Source: Diplonema japonicum (lineage: Eukaryota; Euglenozoa; Diplonemea; Diplonemida; Diplonemidae). From it: a DNA stretch of 64,000 nt. The position numbers and the translations under genes are program-made. The DNA lies in NCBI GenBank assembly GCA_964019335.1, contig OZ025661.1:710001-774000 (forward strand). The letters are read 5' to 3'. Within the stretch, counting starts at the first letter, position 1, and every line of letters begins with the position of its first letter. Positions 19,601-28,667 of this stretch are shown here, piece by piece. The notes under the pieces were generated by a model. That model ran no database searches and was not told the origin of the DNA. It saw nothing but the letters and a program-made list of their open reading frames with translations.

Positions 19601-20698
19601 ATGCCATCCTGCAGTGCGAAAGTCGACAGTGGCGTTCCTGTGGAGGCTCGGGGTCGTTGTTACCAATCGGAGCCAGAGAACGCGCCCGCGGGTATAGTCA
19701 TCATGGCTTCGAGAAACAAGTCCAGGCCTAGGGTGCGCGACACCTTGGGAAAACCAGGAAACCCCACTTTTTTTTCGTCATCGTTTTCACTCGAGCTCCC
19801 TTCCGTCTGCGCGAAGGTTTTCAAAAGCACGCTGTTGGACCGGTACAAGCCTTGCTTCGTGCCGTCTCTCATGAAACCGGTTTCTAAAAAGTTTGAAGAG
19901 ATCACGCTGTCCCGCGCTGGGGTGAAATTACGCGACACACCGAACGCAGGTGGTGCCTCTGTTCGAAGCGAAGTCATGTCTATTGAGGTTTTACAACGGG
20001 CGTTTTCAGCAAGCCTGAAGGCGTCGGAGATGGAGGTCAACTACTACCCGCCAAACGGACCCATCACCGATTTCGTATGCGAGATCAATGGCGAGAACCT
20101 CGGTGTGTCCGTTACACGCGCGTTCCATTTCAGGGGGCAGGAACATTTTTGCCCGGAAGACGCTAGAAGGCTGCTCCGAAAAAAATTAGAGGGTGTGGTC
20201 AAGTCGACAAAAACCGTTCTTTTCCCGGAGTTCAGACGGCAGATTCTCCACGTGTGGTGCAAGTCAAAGAGGATCGCAGAGCTTTTAGAGAAGGAGTACT
20301 ACAGGCTTCGATCAGCTGTTCGTTCAAATACTGTGCTTTTCGTCACTGTTTGTGAGACGGAGTGGTTGTATGATGAGAGGTGCACGCGTCCTGTAAAGGT
20401 GAAGAAGAAGGTTGCTGACAATAAGGGGCCGGCGTATACTCCAGTGTCGGCTAATGGTAGAAAGGCGCGGAGAGCGAGGCAGAGGCATCTTCGTACCATA
20501 AGGCGGAAAGCAGAAACTGCCTTGATGTTCAAGTATATGAAGTTCTATCTGACGGTGGCCACCACCTTCTGTGTGTTCCTTATGGTCTCGATGGGAAGCT
20601 ACCTGGCAAGCCGGACCCCTTCGGTGAGAATTCTCGTCGAAACCTACAATGAAACACAACCGAAATATTTTATTCAAAGGTGCTTTTGTACAACGTAA
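19601..20698 (+). CDS. Conserved-looking membrane protein with GVSVTRA motif
   Basis: 365 residues from the ATG at 19601; a second in-frame ATG at 19703 (MASRNKS) is an equally good start, and the frame opens without ATG at 19529. The globular part (about 140-285) includes DFVCEINGENLGVSVTRAFH, DARRLLRKKLEGVV and RQILHVWC. The alternating strand-helix order and the conserved-looking GVSVTRA (from residue 168) suggest a restriction-endonuclease-like or other alpha/beta fold, but I cannot name the family with confidence. A basic segment (KARRARQRHLRTIRRK) precedes one C-terminal transmembrane helix at about 315-335, suggesting a tail-anchored protein with the domain in the cytosol. An overlapping frame (19423-19731) is poly-Asn rich and probably not coding. 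Confidence 0.68.
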   Translation: MPSCSAKVDSGVPVEARGRCYQSEPENAPAGIVIMASRNKSRPRVRDTLGKPGNPTFFSSSFSLELPSVCAKVFKSTLLDRYKPCFVPSLMKPVSKKFEEITLSRAGVKLRDTPNAGGASVRSEVMSIEVLQRAFSASLKASEMEVNYYPPNGPITDFVCEINGENLGVSVTRAFHFRGQEHFCPEDARRLLRKKLEGVVKSTKTVLFPEFRRQILHVWCKSKRIAELLEKEYYRLRSAVRSNTVLFVTVCETEWLYDERCTRPVKVKKKVADNKGPAYTPVSANGRKARRARQRHLRTIRRKAETALMFKYMKFYLTVATTFCVFLMVSMGSYLASRTPSVRILVETYNETQPKYFIQRCFCTT

Positions 20699-20699
20699 G

Positions 20700-20733
<34 letters not shown>

Positions 20734-21767
20734 TAGCATGCACTTTTTTTTTTTTCCCCTCTCAAAAAATGCTGCGCGGCTGAAGAAAAAAAAAAAGAAG
20801 AAAAAAAAAGTGGGGATTACGGACGAGGAAAATTTAGAAGAAAAAAAAGAGGAAAGAGTACTTGGGGGAGGGGGGGGTGAATTGTCTCGGTCAACAAATA
20901 TTTTATTCTAACCTTGCTCAGGACCTGGAGGTATATTTGCCTTTCCCCTCGCCTCCTTTTTTTTTTCTTTTTTTTTTCTTTGTCTCGTTCCATTTACCAA
21001 CACAGTTTAGTTGCTCCCTCCCTCTGTCCCCACTTTATAAAAAAAAAAAAATAATAATAATTTCGGCCTGCTGCAGCTTTCTATTTTTTACGTAGTACCA
21101 CTTCGGTTAACAAATCCGATTTTTTTTTTATTATTATTATTATAAAAACCTTCTTGTTCAGATGAAAATTTCCAATTTCCCTGTTCCGAGCAAAAAAAAA
21201 AAAAAAAAAAAAAAAAGAAGAAACCTACTTTTTTTTTTTTCCTTCCACAATTCTGTTTATTATATGCCTTTGCTCGTGTGAACACAGTGACGGGATTTTA
21301 TTCTCCTCTTAAAATAATTTAAGCTTTTGTGTCTATTTTTTTTTGTCTCTGATCCACTTTTTTTTTTTCTTCTCAGAGGCCCTTAGAAAAAAAAAAGAAG
21401 AAGAAGAAAAACCAAAAAAAAAAAAACGAAAAAACAGCAAAAAGAAAAAGCCCTTTCCACTTTTTTTTTCCCTTTATTCTCCCTCTCTTCCTTTGTTTTC
21501 ATTCTCATCCCCCCATTTTGTGTGCTACAAAAAGATTTTTGCTGTAAGTTCCCTCTCTCTTCCTTTTTTTTCTTCTTTCTTTCTTTTCTTTTTTTCCCGC
21601 TTCTTTCTCTTCTTCTTCTTTTTTTTTTTTTTTTTTCCATTTGTTTATTATTACTATTGATCTCCTTGCTCAAAAATATAAAAACAAAACAAAAAAACAG
21701 GGGGGGGGGCAATTTCCTCTCCATTCTCAATCCCCTTCTCCCAAATGATTTGCTAGCACGTCACCCT
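20699..21767. other. Homopolymer intergenic region with a worn R1-like copy
   Basis: Poly-A and poly-T dominate. Around 21170-21300 the arrangement TTCCGAGCAAAAA … TTTGCTCGTGTGAACA resembles a degenerate R1 repeat. No gene supported. Confidence 0.55.
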
Positions 21768-21803
21768 TCTTTTTTTTTTTTTCTTTTTTTTTCTTCTTCT
21801 AAG
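21768..21803 (+). promoter_or_regulatory. Polypyrimidine tract and AAG acceptor before PH/PDZ gene
   Basis: A 33-base pyrimidine tract ends in CTAAG sixteen bases before the start codon at 21819. The frame upstream has no credible exon, so this is a good candidate for a trans-splice acceptor. Confidence 0.4.
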
Positions 21804-21818
21804 AAATCCATCGGAAGA

Positions 21819-23651
21819 ATGGACCCCGTGCATCTTCCAAAGCACGTTAGAAACAGCAAAGCGCTGCAAGGTCGACTAGCGTATACCTGCGGGGGCGTGA
21901 GGGTAAAATGCGGCCGGTTCTTGAAAACGGAAGAGGAGAAGCTCCTAGTGGTCACCGACAGACACATCATACTATTCAGCAAAAACGGAGAAACAGAACG
22001 TCTCGCAAGACTATCGGACATAGAAAACCTGACAGAAAGAAAACGCAACGGAGCGCGAGCGCGACTCATTATAATCTCTTTCTTCGAAGAGCTCAAGGAA
22101 CCATCCCTCTCCGTGGCCGTCGAAAAACTGTTGTCGGAAAAACTTCTGAGCACGGTACAATACTTCAGAATGAAGGAGAGAGGCGACACGCTTTTCGTAA
22201 ACTACGGCGATCCCACTGACGAATACAGCATGCCAGTTTACGACAAGCATCCCACAATTCCAGGGTACGTCCCGCCCGACGAAAAAATGGAAATGACGAC
22301 TAAATACCTCGCTCGTGGAACGGTCAGGCCGTCTAGCAACGAGTTTGGAAGTACAGTGGCAGGGTGTACCCCGCAGAGATGTTCATATCTGTTTAAATTT
22401 CTGCTGCAGGCTCCGAGACATCTCACCGCCGATCTTTACCTGAAATGCAAGATTGAAAAATTTTCTGGAAAATCAAAACAGAGCCCGAGGTGTCTTCGGA
22501 TCACTTCCAAGCACCTCGCTCTTTCCAAGCCAAACGGCACCATGTCACAGCTGGCCAGACTCTCCGACATCGAAGACATAACAATCCACAAGACAAAAGT
22601 ATGTATCAAGTTCTTCCCGGAACTGTTCGAACCAACACTGTTGTTCACGGTTGTTGAACCGTCGGCGGATGCTTTGCTGGGTGTTGTAAAACACTTCAGG
22701 GAGTTGGAGCGAAACGGTGAAGAATTACCGCACAGCGGACCCGTTCCAGAATGGGGCTCGAAGGGGTATCTATGGGAAAAACCGGACCAGTTTTCCAGCC
22801 CGTCGGAGAAAATCAAACACAGTACAAAACACTTATCACAAGGAAGCGTGCGGAAATCACAGTCTGTTGTAAACTACTCGAGCTCGTTCCACACCAAACC
22901 GGGTTTTTTGAGGCTCGGTCCGCCCAGGGTATGGGGAGAAGAACGAGAATTCTCCATATCCGGCGTGGGTTCCTTGGGGATGGAACTTGACAAATACCTC
23001 AGAATTATCAGCGTGGCCGCCGGTTCGAGAGCAGCGAGGTCGGGTGTTCCCAAAGGCGGTTTTTTAGTTTCCGTTGATCGCGAGTATCATGACAGCTATT
23101 CTGGTGTAATGGAGAAGGTACGGAGTATTTCACGAAGTTGTACTCCGTGCATACTCACAGTGGAGATGCCCTATGTGTTGGTGCCACCGCCGGAAACTGC
23201 TGAATACCGTGTTGCGCCTGGAAAGCTTGGTATAGAATTAGACGGGCACTTGAAAATTTTGAATGTTGAGAAGGATTCTGAGGCGGAGAAGTCGGCCGTG
23301 CCTGTGGGAGGGCTTCTTCGTGGTGTTGATGATATTGACACCCGCCCCTTGGAGCTGCAGGATGTTCTGTCCATCTTCGAAAAATTGGAGGGCAGGGAGT
23401 GTGTTTTGCTGATCGGAAACCCTGTCGAAAACAGTTGCAATTTTACGCCTGGGGATCTCGGGATGCGCCTTTCTGACTGGCTTCAGGTCATCGAGGTGAA
23501 GAGGCAGAGCGCGGCAGAGAAGGCTGGGGTATGTGTCGACGATGTAGTGAGAAGGGTGAACGGGGAGCTTGTCCTGAGCAGGCAGGAGGCCGAGGAGAGG
23601 ATTAGAACTCTGAACAACGGGAAGAGACCATTCTTCATTACTGTCGTGTGA
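21819..23651 (+). CDS. Two PH-like and three PDZ-like domains, paralogue A
   Basis: 610 residues, intronless. Two PH-like modules (about 20-120 and 200-300) each carry a RLARLSDIE or QLARLSDIE strand, then a strand with SFFEELKEPSL or KFFPELFEPTL and a helix. Each module is followed by a conserved linker motif (KYLARGTVR at 162-170, KHLSQGSVR at 337-345). Three PDZ-like repeats follow at about 380-450, 463-533 and 541-610, each with a LG(M/I)(E/R)L carboxylate-binding-loop motif and a later AA(E/R)…GV turn. The architecture suggests a membrane-lipid or scaffold adaptor; the role is inference. Related to the gene at 28668, about 5 kb downstream. The start is the ATG after a pyrimidine tract. 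Confidence 0.8.
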   Translation: MDPVHLPKHVRNSKALQGRLAYTCGGVRVKCGRFLKTEEEKLLVVTDRHIILFSKNGETERLARLSDIENLTERKRNGARARLIIISFFEELKEPSLSVAVEKLLSEKLLSTVQYFRMKERGDTLFVNYGDPTDEYSMPVYDKHPTIPGYVPPDEKMEMTTKYLARGTVRPSSNEFGSTVAGCTPQRCSYLFKFLLQAPRHLTADLYLKCKIEKFSGKSKQSPRCLRITSKHLALSKPNGTMSQLARLSDIEDITIHKTKVCIKFFPELFEPTLLFTVVEPSADALLGVVKHFRELERNGEELPHSGPVPEWGSKGYLWEKPDQFSSPSEKIKHSTKHLSQGSVRKSQSVVNYSSSFHTKPGFLRLGPPRVWGEEREFSISGVGSLGMELDKYLRIISVAAGSRAARSGVPKGGFLVSVDREYHDSYSGVMEKVRSISRSCTPCILTVEMPYVLVPPPETAEYRVAPGKLGIELDGHLKILNVEKDSEAEKSAVPVGGLLRGVDDIDTRPLELQDVLSIFEKLEGRECVLLIGNPVENSCNFTPGDLGMRLSDWLQVIEVKRQSAAEKAGVCVDDVVRRVNGELVLSRQEAEERIRTLNNGKRPFFITVV

Positions 23652-23659
23652 CACCCCCC

Positions 23660-24110
23660 TTTTTTTTATTTAATTCTGAGCAGCTTTCTTAAAGAAATTT
23701 AGGCTAGAAGAAATAAAATTTTAGGTACTTTACTTCACGCCCGGTCATTTTCTAGCAAAATGGGCGGGAAAACCGACGGTGGCGGGATGGAAGACACGCT
23801 TCCAACGGCAAGCAAAATGGCCCACAGGAAGGAGTAGGAGAGGTTTTGCCCCTACCACTCGCTCTGGACGAGCTATAGTAGGCTCAATGGAGTGATGAAC
23901 CCTGTACCCAGTACCGTGTTCATGTAAGTAAAGACTCGCAACAAGCAGGCAGCAGCGAAGCCACACTCAGCACCCAAATTCTTTGCGAGAGCAGCTCATC
24001 ATTAAATAAAATGTAGTATTGAATAAAAATCAGAGCATGATTTCACTTGTGGGGTCCCCTTTTTGCACTCGCCTATCTGATTTTTATTTAATAAATAGCT
24101 AAAATTACCC
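23660..24110 (+). repeat. Dispersed repeat family R3, copy 1
   Basis: Left part CAGCTTTCTTAAAGAAATTT and internal CTTCCAACGGCAAGCAAAAT recur near 44260 and 44454. Near the right end, AATAAAAATCAGA (24022) and its exact complement TCTGATTTTTATT (24076) form a 13-base hairpin around a loop with CATGATTTCACTTGTGGGG, which resembles the sequence at 31325. No intact coding region. Confidence 0.6.
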
Positions 24111-24163
24111 TATATTCACCTCTTTTTTCATCAGTGTTCTTTTTTGGGAGGGGGGGTTTTTTT

Positions 24164-24245
24164 TTGACCACACCCAGGACGAAAAAAAAAATAATAATAA
24201 CTGACCAAGTGGTCAATTATTATTCTACTCGTCCTTGGGTCACCT
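24164..24245. repeat. Hairpin sequence
   Basis: TGACCACACCCAGGACGA is mirrored by TCGTCCTTGGGTCACC, with an inner AATAATAATA … TATTATT and TGACCA/TGGTCA. Probably the end of a mobile element. Confidence 0.5.
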
Positions 24246-24403
24246 GCACTAGAATAAAATTATCAAAAATATAAAAAAAATTAAAAAGTAATCTAAGACT
24301 TTGAAAAAAAAAAAAAGAAGAAGAAAAAGAAAGTGGGTGGTGTGCCTTTAAATGGCCCCCGATCTTCTTATCCTCCATGAGCAAGCACCCCCATGCCTTC
24401 TTA

Positions 24404-24434
<31 letters not shown>

Positions 24435-24747
24435 TCTTCATATTTTTTTTTTATTATTATTCCTAAAACAGAAAAAAAAAGAGTAAAAAGAAGAAAGAAA
24501 AAAAAAAGAAAAAAAAGAGGGGGAGAGATTACAAAATAAAAAGAAATACAATATTACACTAACTTACAAGCATGGTCAAAAAAAAGAAAATTCTGGGAAG
24601 AGAAAAAAGAAAAAAAGCAATGCGTTAATTAGTTGTACCTGGAAGCGATTCCCTTTCTTATGATTTAGATGACTGATTTACACCCCTGGTACTTCCTTTT
24701 TTCTTTTCTTTTCTTTTTTCTTTTGCTTTGAAACAAACAAAAACAAA
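24246..24747. other. A/T-rich intergenic sequence
   Basis: Homopolymers and simple A/T sequence, nothing recognisable. Confidence 0.6.
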
Positions 24748-24840
24748 AACCAAATTCCAACGAAGGCCCCGCAAACTAATGTGGTTTCACTTATGGCTAC
24801 ATCTGTCTGCTGGCTTGCTTTGGAACCTCTAGGTTTTCGG
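24748..24840 (+). repeat. Dispersed repeat R4, copy 1
   Basis: About 90 bases (GAAGGCCCCGCAAACTAATG … CTTATGGCTACATCTGTCTG) recur at 27958-28052 with about 90% identity by eye. Both follow A-rich ACAAACAAA sequence. Confidence 0.75.
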
Positions 24841-25056
24841 TTTTTTTTATTTTCTTTTTTATTTATTTATTTTTATTTTATTTCCCTCCCCTGTCATTTC
24901 CTTTGAGAGCCCCGGAACTTTATTTATTTCCTCATGTTTTCTTTAGAACTTTACAATGGGGCGCAAGGCGAAGTGGCATGTCTTCCGTTCAAAGAACAAC
25001 GCAGGGCTGCTTGTCCAGTGCAAGAATGAGAGCCTGTTGCCCAGCCTATAGGCAAG

Positions 25057-25257
25057 ACAACATTTTACCAGCTAGGTATTTATCTTGCACAAAAGTTAGG
25101 CCTCAGCAATGCTGAGGTTTATGCGTCATACGCGTTTCCTCGAAGCTTTGCTACTGAGGGTTCGGCCTCAGGTGCGACGGCCTCACAGCTTGCTACTCAT
25201 TTAAGGTGGCAAAGCGATGGCATGGCGAGTCGGTATCGAGCAGCCCACAAGCTCTGA
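25057..25257 (+). pseudogene. Remnant of a tyrosine recombinase, catalytic C-terminus
   Basis: A 66-residue open stretch reads like the end of a tyrosine recombinase: FYQLGIYLAQKLGL, then YAFPRSFATEGSASGA, HLRWQSDGMASRY and a stop. The usual HxxRR box is altered (Tyr and Pro at expected His and Arg), while the later His/Trp and the nucleophile Tyr in ASRY remain. Upstream, 24956-25048 (MGRKAKWHVFRSKNN) is probably the preceding part, broken by a frameshift and stop. This is a decayed Crypton/YR-type element fragment. The CTTCAGCC…CAAATCTCCAGGTA sequence at 25414 is repeated at 25650. Confidence 0.6.
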
Positions 25258-25782
25258 ACGATATGACTTTAAGCAAGGAGTGGAAGTTACTCAGCCACAA
25301 GTACAGGTTACTCAACCACAAATAGCCCAAGTACCCGAAGTTCGTGTTTACATAATTATCAACAAGAGCAATTGATGATTGATATTTCCCGCAAAATTGT
25401 TTCTTATTCTCTTCAGCCTTCACAAATCTCCAGGTAATTCAGCTATTCGGGAAAAGTACTCTCCAACCTGCTGCGACACTAGTAGGAGCCATTGAAGGGT
25501 GCCTCTCGCCTGAAGAGGACAGCACCTGGAGGAGTCGCAAGATATCTGAAACTGAGAGATACCTAGTACTGACCATACTGATTATACCCCTTCCCTTTTT
25601 AGGGCGGCTTCCGTCTCAGGGAGCTTGTATGTTGATTTGAATTTTATTTGCCTTCAGCCTTACAAATCTCCAGGTAGAAATGTACTGCCAGTTGTCGTCG
25701 GGAAATAAAAAAAAAAAAAAAAAAAATATTGGATTGTTAAAGCAAAGTGAACTTTATTTATTCAAAAATCAATAGTTATTAT

Positions 25783-27565
25783 CCCCTAAACGCCCGCGCG
25801 GACGTTTTTGTCCTTATTTCAAAATTTGCTTTTTCGCTAAGTACTTTTTTTTGAACACGGCCCCTGGACTTCAAAATATGGCATTGTTGCGCGGTTTATT
25901 TTGTCTTGGAACTACATTTTGCGTTAAAAGTTTTGTTTTAATTGAAACCGGCAGGGTTGGCTTAAAATGAAATCAGATGGTCAAAATAGCAGCGAAAACG
26001 TGAGTCTCCCCCGACTGGTCAGAAAAAGAAGAAAAAGACGATGAGGCGGTCAAAGAGGGGCCGGAAACGATGTTTGGGTGGGAGAAATACTCCCAAAGGC
26101 CCGAAACATATCATTTCCGTAAAAAGGTGGGCTTAGGACACCTCTAGGTGAAGCGGCCAATGAGGAGGGTGTTTTTAATCTTTTTTTTTACACACGCGGT
26201 ACTTGAGCTCATAGTTTCTTCCACGAACGGTCGTTTCGGTTCAAAAAAACAGCGGAATCTGAATCTTTCCATCCCAGAGTACAAAATTTGGCTTGGGTTG
26301 GTCCTGTTAATGGGTTTACGCTCGGCACCGAACATGAAGAGCTACTGGACAACAAAGTCTAATTTAACCATCCCGGCTCTTGAGAAAATGAGCAAACCGA
26401 TTCGTTGACATACAGCGCTACCTCACCTTTGACAACCTGGAAAGCATTTGGAAGGCCTGAAACTGCACCTCATGCGCAGGTTTCTTGACATCATTGTCAA
26501 CCGGTGTAGGACTGTGCGGACCCCTGGCAAGTGGTTGTCTGTTGACGACAGTGTTATCCCGACAACAATAAAAGTCATGGCACCACGAAAAAGCAACTCG
26601 GTGGGCATCAAGGTAATCGCTACATGCGACTCATAAAACTGTTACCTGGCGAATTTCAACATTTTCAGCAAGAAGTCCACAACACAGGACCTAGTCATGC
26701 GTACTGTCGACTCCTAAGGGTTTGCTGTCGACCCCTGACCTGCAAGACCAGCTCCAGGGGGGACTGGAGTTCGGCATATGAAAACCCGGAAGTGGACCAT
26801 GGTCGTTTTTTATTGGGTCCTGGAAAGCTGTGTTGCCAACCCCTCCATAATCTGGAAGAAGAGCAGGGAATGTGGCAAAAATTATGGCTTCCCGAGCTTC
26901 AAAGAAGAACTTGTTGGCAAGCTTCTCACCCATGCCCCAAAAACCGATAGCACACACCCCCCGACAACACCGTCACCGACCCCCAAGCGCAAACACGCTA
27001 GCAATGAGGATTCCCTCACTCAGAAATACCCAAAACGTCTCGATTTGACCCTAAATCACACCTCCGAGACCCTGATGAACGGAACGAAGGTGAGGAGGGT
27101 GCTCTATGCTGTTCCTGGGTACGGGAAGAAGGTGCAAACGTGGTGCCCCTGTTGCAAAACCCCCTTATGCAAAACGTGTTTTTTACCCTTGCATGCTACC
27201 CCAGCTGGAAAAAAAACTCACAAGTTGCTTTTTTCATCCCACAGCCCCAAAAAGTCTCCAGACTCAATCCTAGAGTTCAGGGCACCAAATAGGGCTGAAT
27301 GCTGCCCTATTTACCCCAGCCATAACTCCACGGACCCCCTACGACAAGACCCCCCAAAATCGGACATAAAAAGTACACCTTCAATCCCCCTCTTACACAC
27401 ATAGTTAAGTGTTCTCATCTGAATCTGGCACCTGGAATTGAAAATTTTAGTACCGTTTACCCTTTCCTTGCACCTTCCTATGGTTGCATGCTGCCCTTTT
27501 TTTGAGTATTTAAAGCAACAACGAAAATGGGGGGGTACCGTAGATAGGCTCCGGGCGTTTAGGGG
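25783..27565 (+). mobile_element. piggyBac-like DNA transposon, decayed (pB1)
   Basis: The ends are inverted repeats: CCCCTAAACGCCCG at 25783 and CGGGCGTTTAGGGG ending at 27565. Both are flanked by TTAT, a variant of the TTAA target site. The interior holds broken transposase pieces on the + strand: 26148-26408, 26448-26636 (LSVDDSVIPT … VGIKVIATCDS, the piggyBac DDE-fold signature) and 26778-27404 (FYWVLESCVANPSIIW, then a Cys-rich end CPCCKTPLCKTCF like the piggyBac C-terminal zinc finger). Frameshifts and stops separate them, so it should be inactive. Confidence 0.82.
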
Positions 27566-27593
27566 TTATTTATTTCAATTTATTTTTTGCTTC

Positions 27594-27595
<2 letters not shown>

Positions 27596-27644
<49 letters not shown>
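27596..27644 (+). repeat. Poly-T tract of about 49 bases
   Basis: Uninterrupted T run between the pB1 element and R1 copy d. Confidence 0.9.
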
Positions 27645-27645
<1 letters not shown>

Positions 27646-27770
27646 TTACAAATATTTATCTTTCAAAAAATGATTTTATAACTTTATGCAAAGCAAAAAA
27701 CTTTCGCAGCTTTTTAAAAATCTTTTTTGCTCGTGTGAACAACAAAGACATATAGTCATAAAGAATTATT
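27645..27770 (+). repeat. R1 copy d
   Basis: Carries ACAAATATTTATCTTTCAAA, GCAAAAAACTTTCGCAGC, TTTTTTGCTCGTGTGAACAA and CATATAGTCATAAAGAAT. Near-complete apart from a short deletion before GCAAAAAAC. Confidence 0.8.
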
Positions 27771-27892
27771 ATTTTTTTTTAAACAAGGAACACTTCTTGT
27801 GTAAGACTTTTTTTTTTTTCTTTCTTTTTAGGCGGGCCGTTGCTAACTTCGTTCCTATCATAGTGAATTTTTTTTTTCCCAAAACAAACAAA

Positions 27893-27893
<1 letters not shown>

Positions 27894-27959
<66 letters not shown>

Positions 27960-28052
27960 CAAATTCCAGCGAAGGCCCCCGCAAACTAATGTGGTTCCAC
28001 TTATGGCTATATCTGTCTGCAGGCTGCTTGGAACTTTCCTAGGTTTTTAGGT
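27894..28052 (+). repeat. 64-base poly-A followed by R4 copy 2
   Basis: The longest homopolymer in the window (64 A, 27894-27957) leads directly into the second R4 copy. A partial R1 tail (GAGCAAAGACATCTAGTCAT) lies just downstream at about 28132. Confidence 0.8.
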
Positions 28053-28667
28053 TTTTTTGTTGTTATAAAAAATAGGCCTTGTCGGTGGCGCTCGACAAGG
28101 GCTTAGTAAAGCGAGGAGCGAAATGAACACGAGCAAAGACATCTAGTCATAAATAATATTTTTTTTTTGTTTCAATTTATTCTTTTTTTCTTTTTGGGGA
28201 CCCATTCTACTACGTCTTGCTACTACAACCTAAGCCTAAGACGTAGGAAAGAAAGCTATGAAAGAAAAGAAAGAACACGGGAAGAAAGGCGCTTTAAAAA
28301 AAAAAAATCTTTTTCTTTTTTCTCTTATTACTTTTTTCACGCGAGCCGAACCATTTTTTTTTTTTTTTTTTTCCCTGGACAAGACCGGCAAGAAAAAAAA
28401 AAGAAAACACAAAAATTGAACCGCTGGCGTGCCCAGTCTGTGCGATGACAACTTCTTTCTGTTGACCTTTCACGAGAAAGCCATCGCGTTCAATCGTCAC
28501 AACACCAATCTTTCCCCCCTCCCCGCATTTTTTCCCCTCCCCCCTCCTCTGTTTCTCGCAAAAAAAAAAAAAAAAAAAAAAAAAAAACAGGTCCCCCCTT
28601 GGGGGGGTGCGTGGGGGGGTGGAGAGAGAAAGAAACCAAAAAAAAAAATAAAAATAAAAATAAAGAA
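28053..28667. other. Intergenic sequence before PH/PDZ gene B
   Basis: Homopolymers and pyrimidine-rich stretches. No gene supported. Confidence 0.6.

Noticed and set aside
19423-19731. Poly-Asn ORF before the GVSVTRA gene
   Set aside because: It derives from an AAC repeat and overlaps the better-supported frame; I see no reason to translate it.
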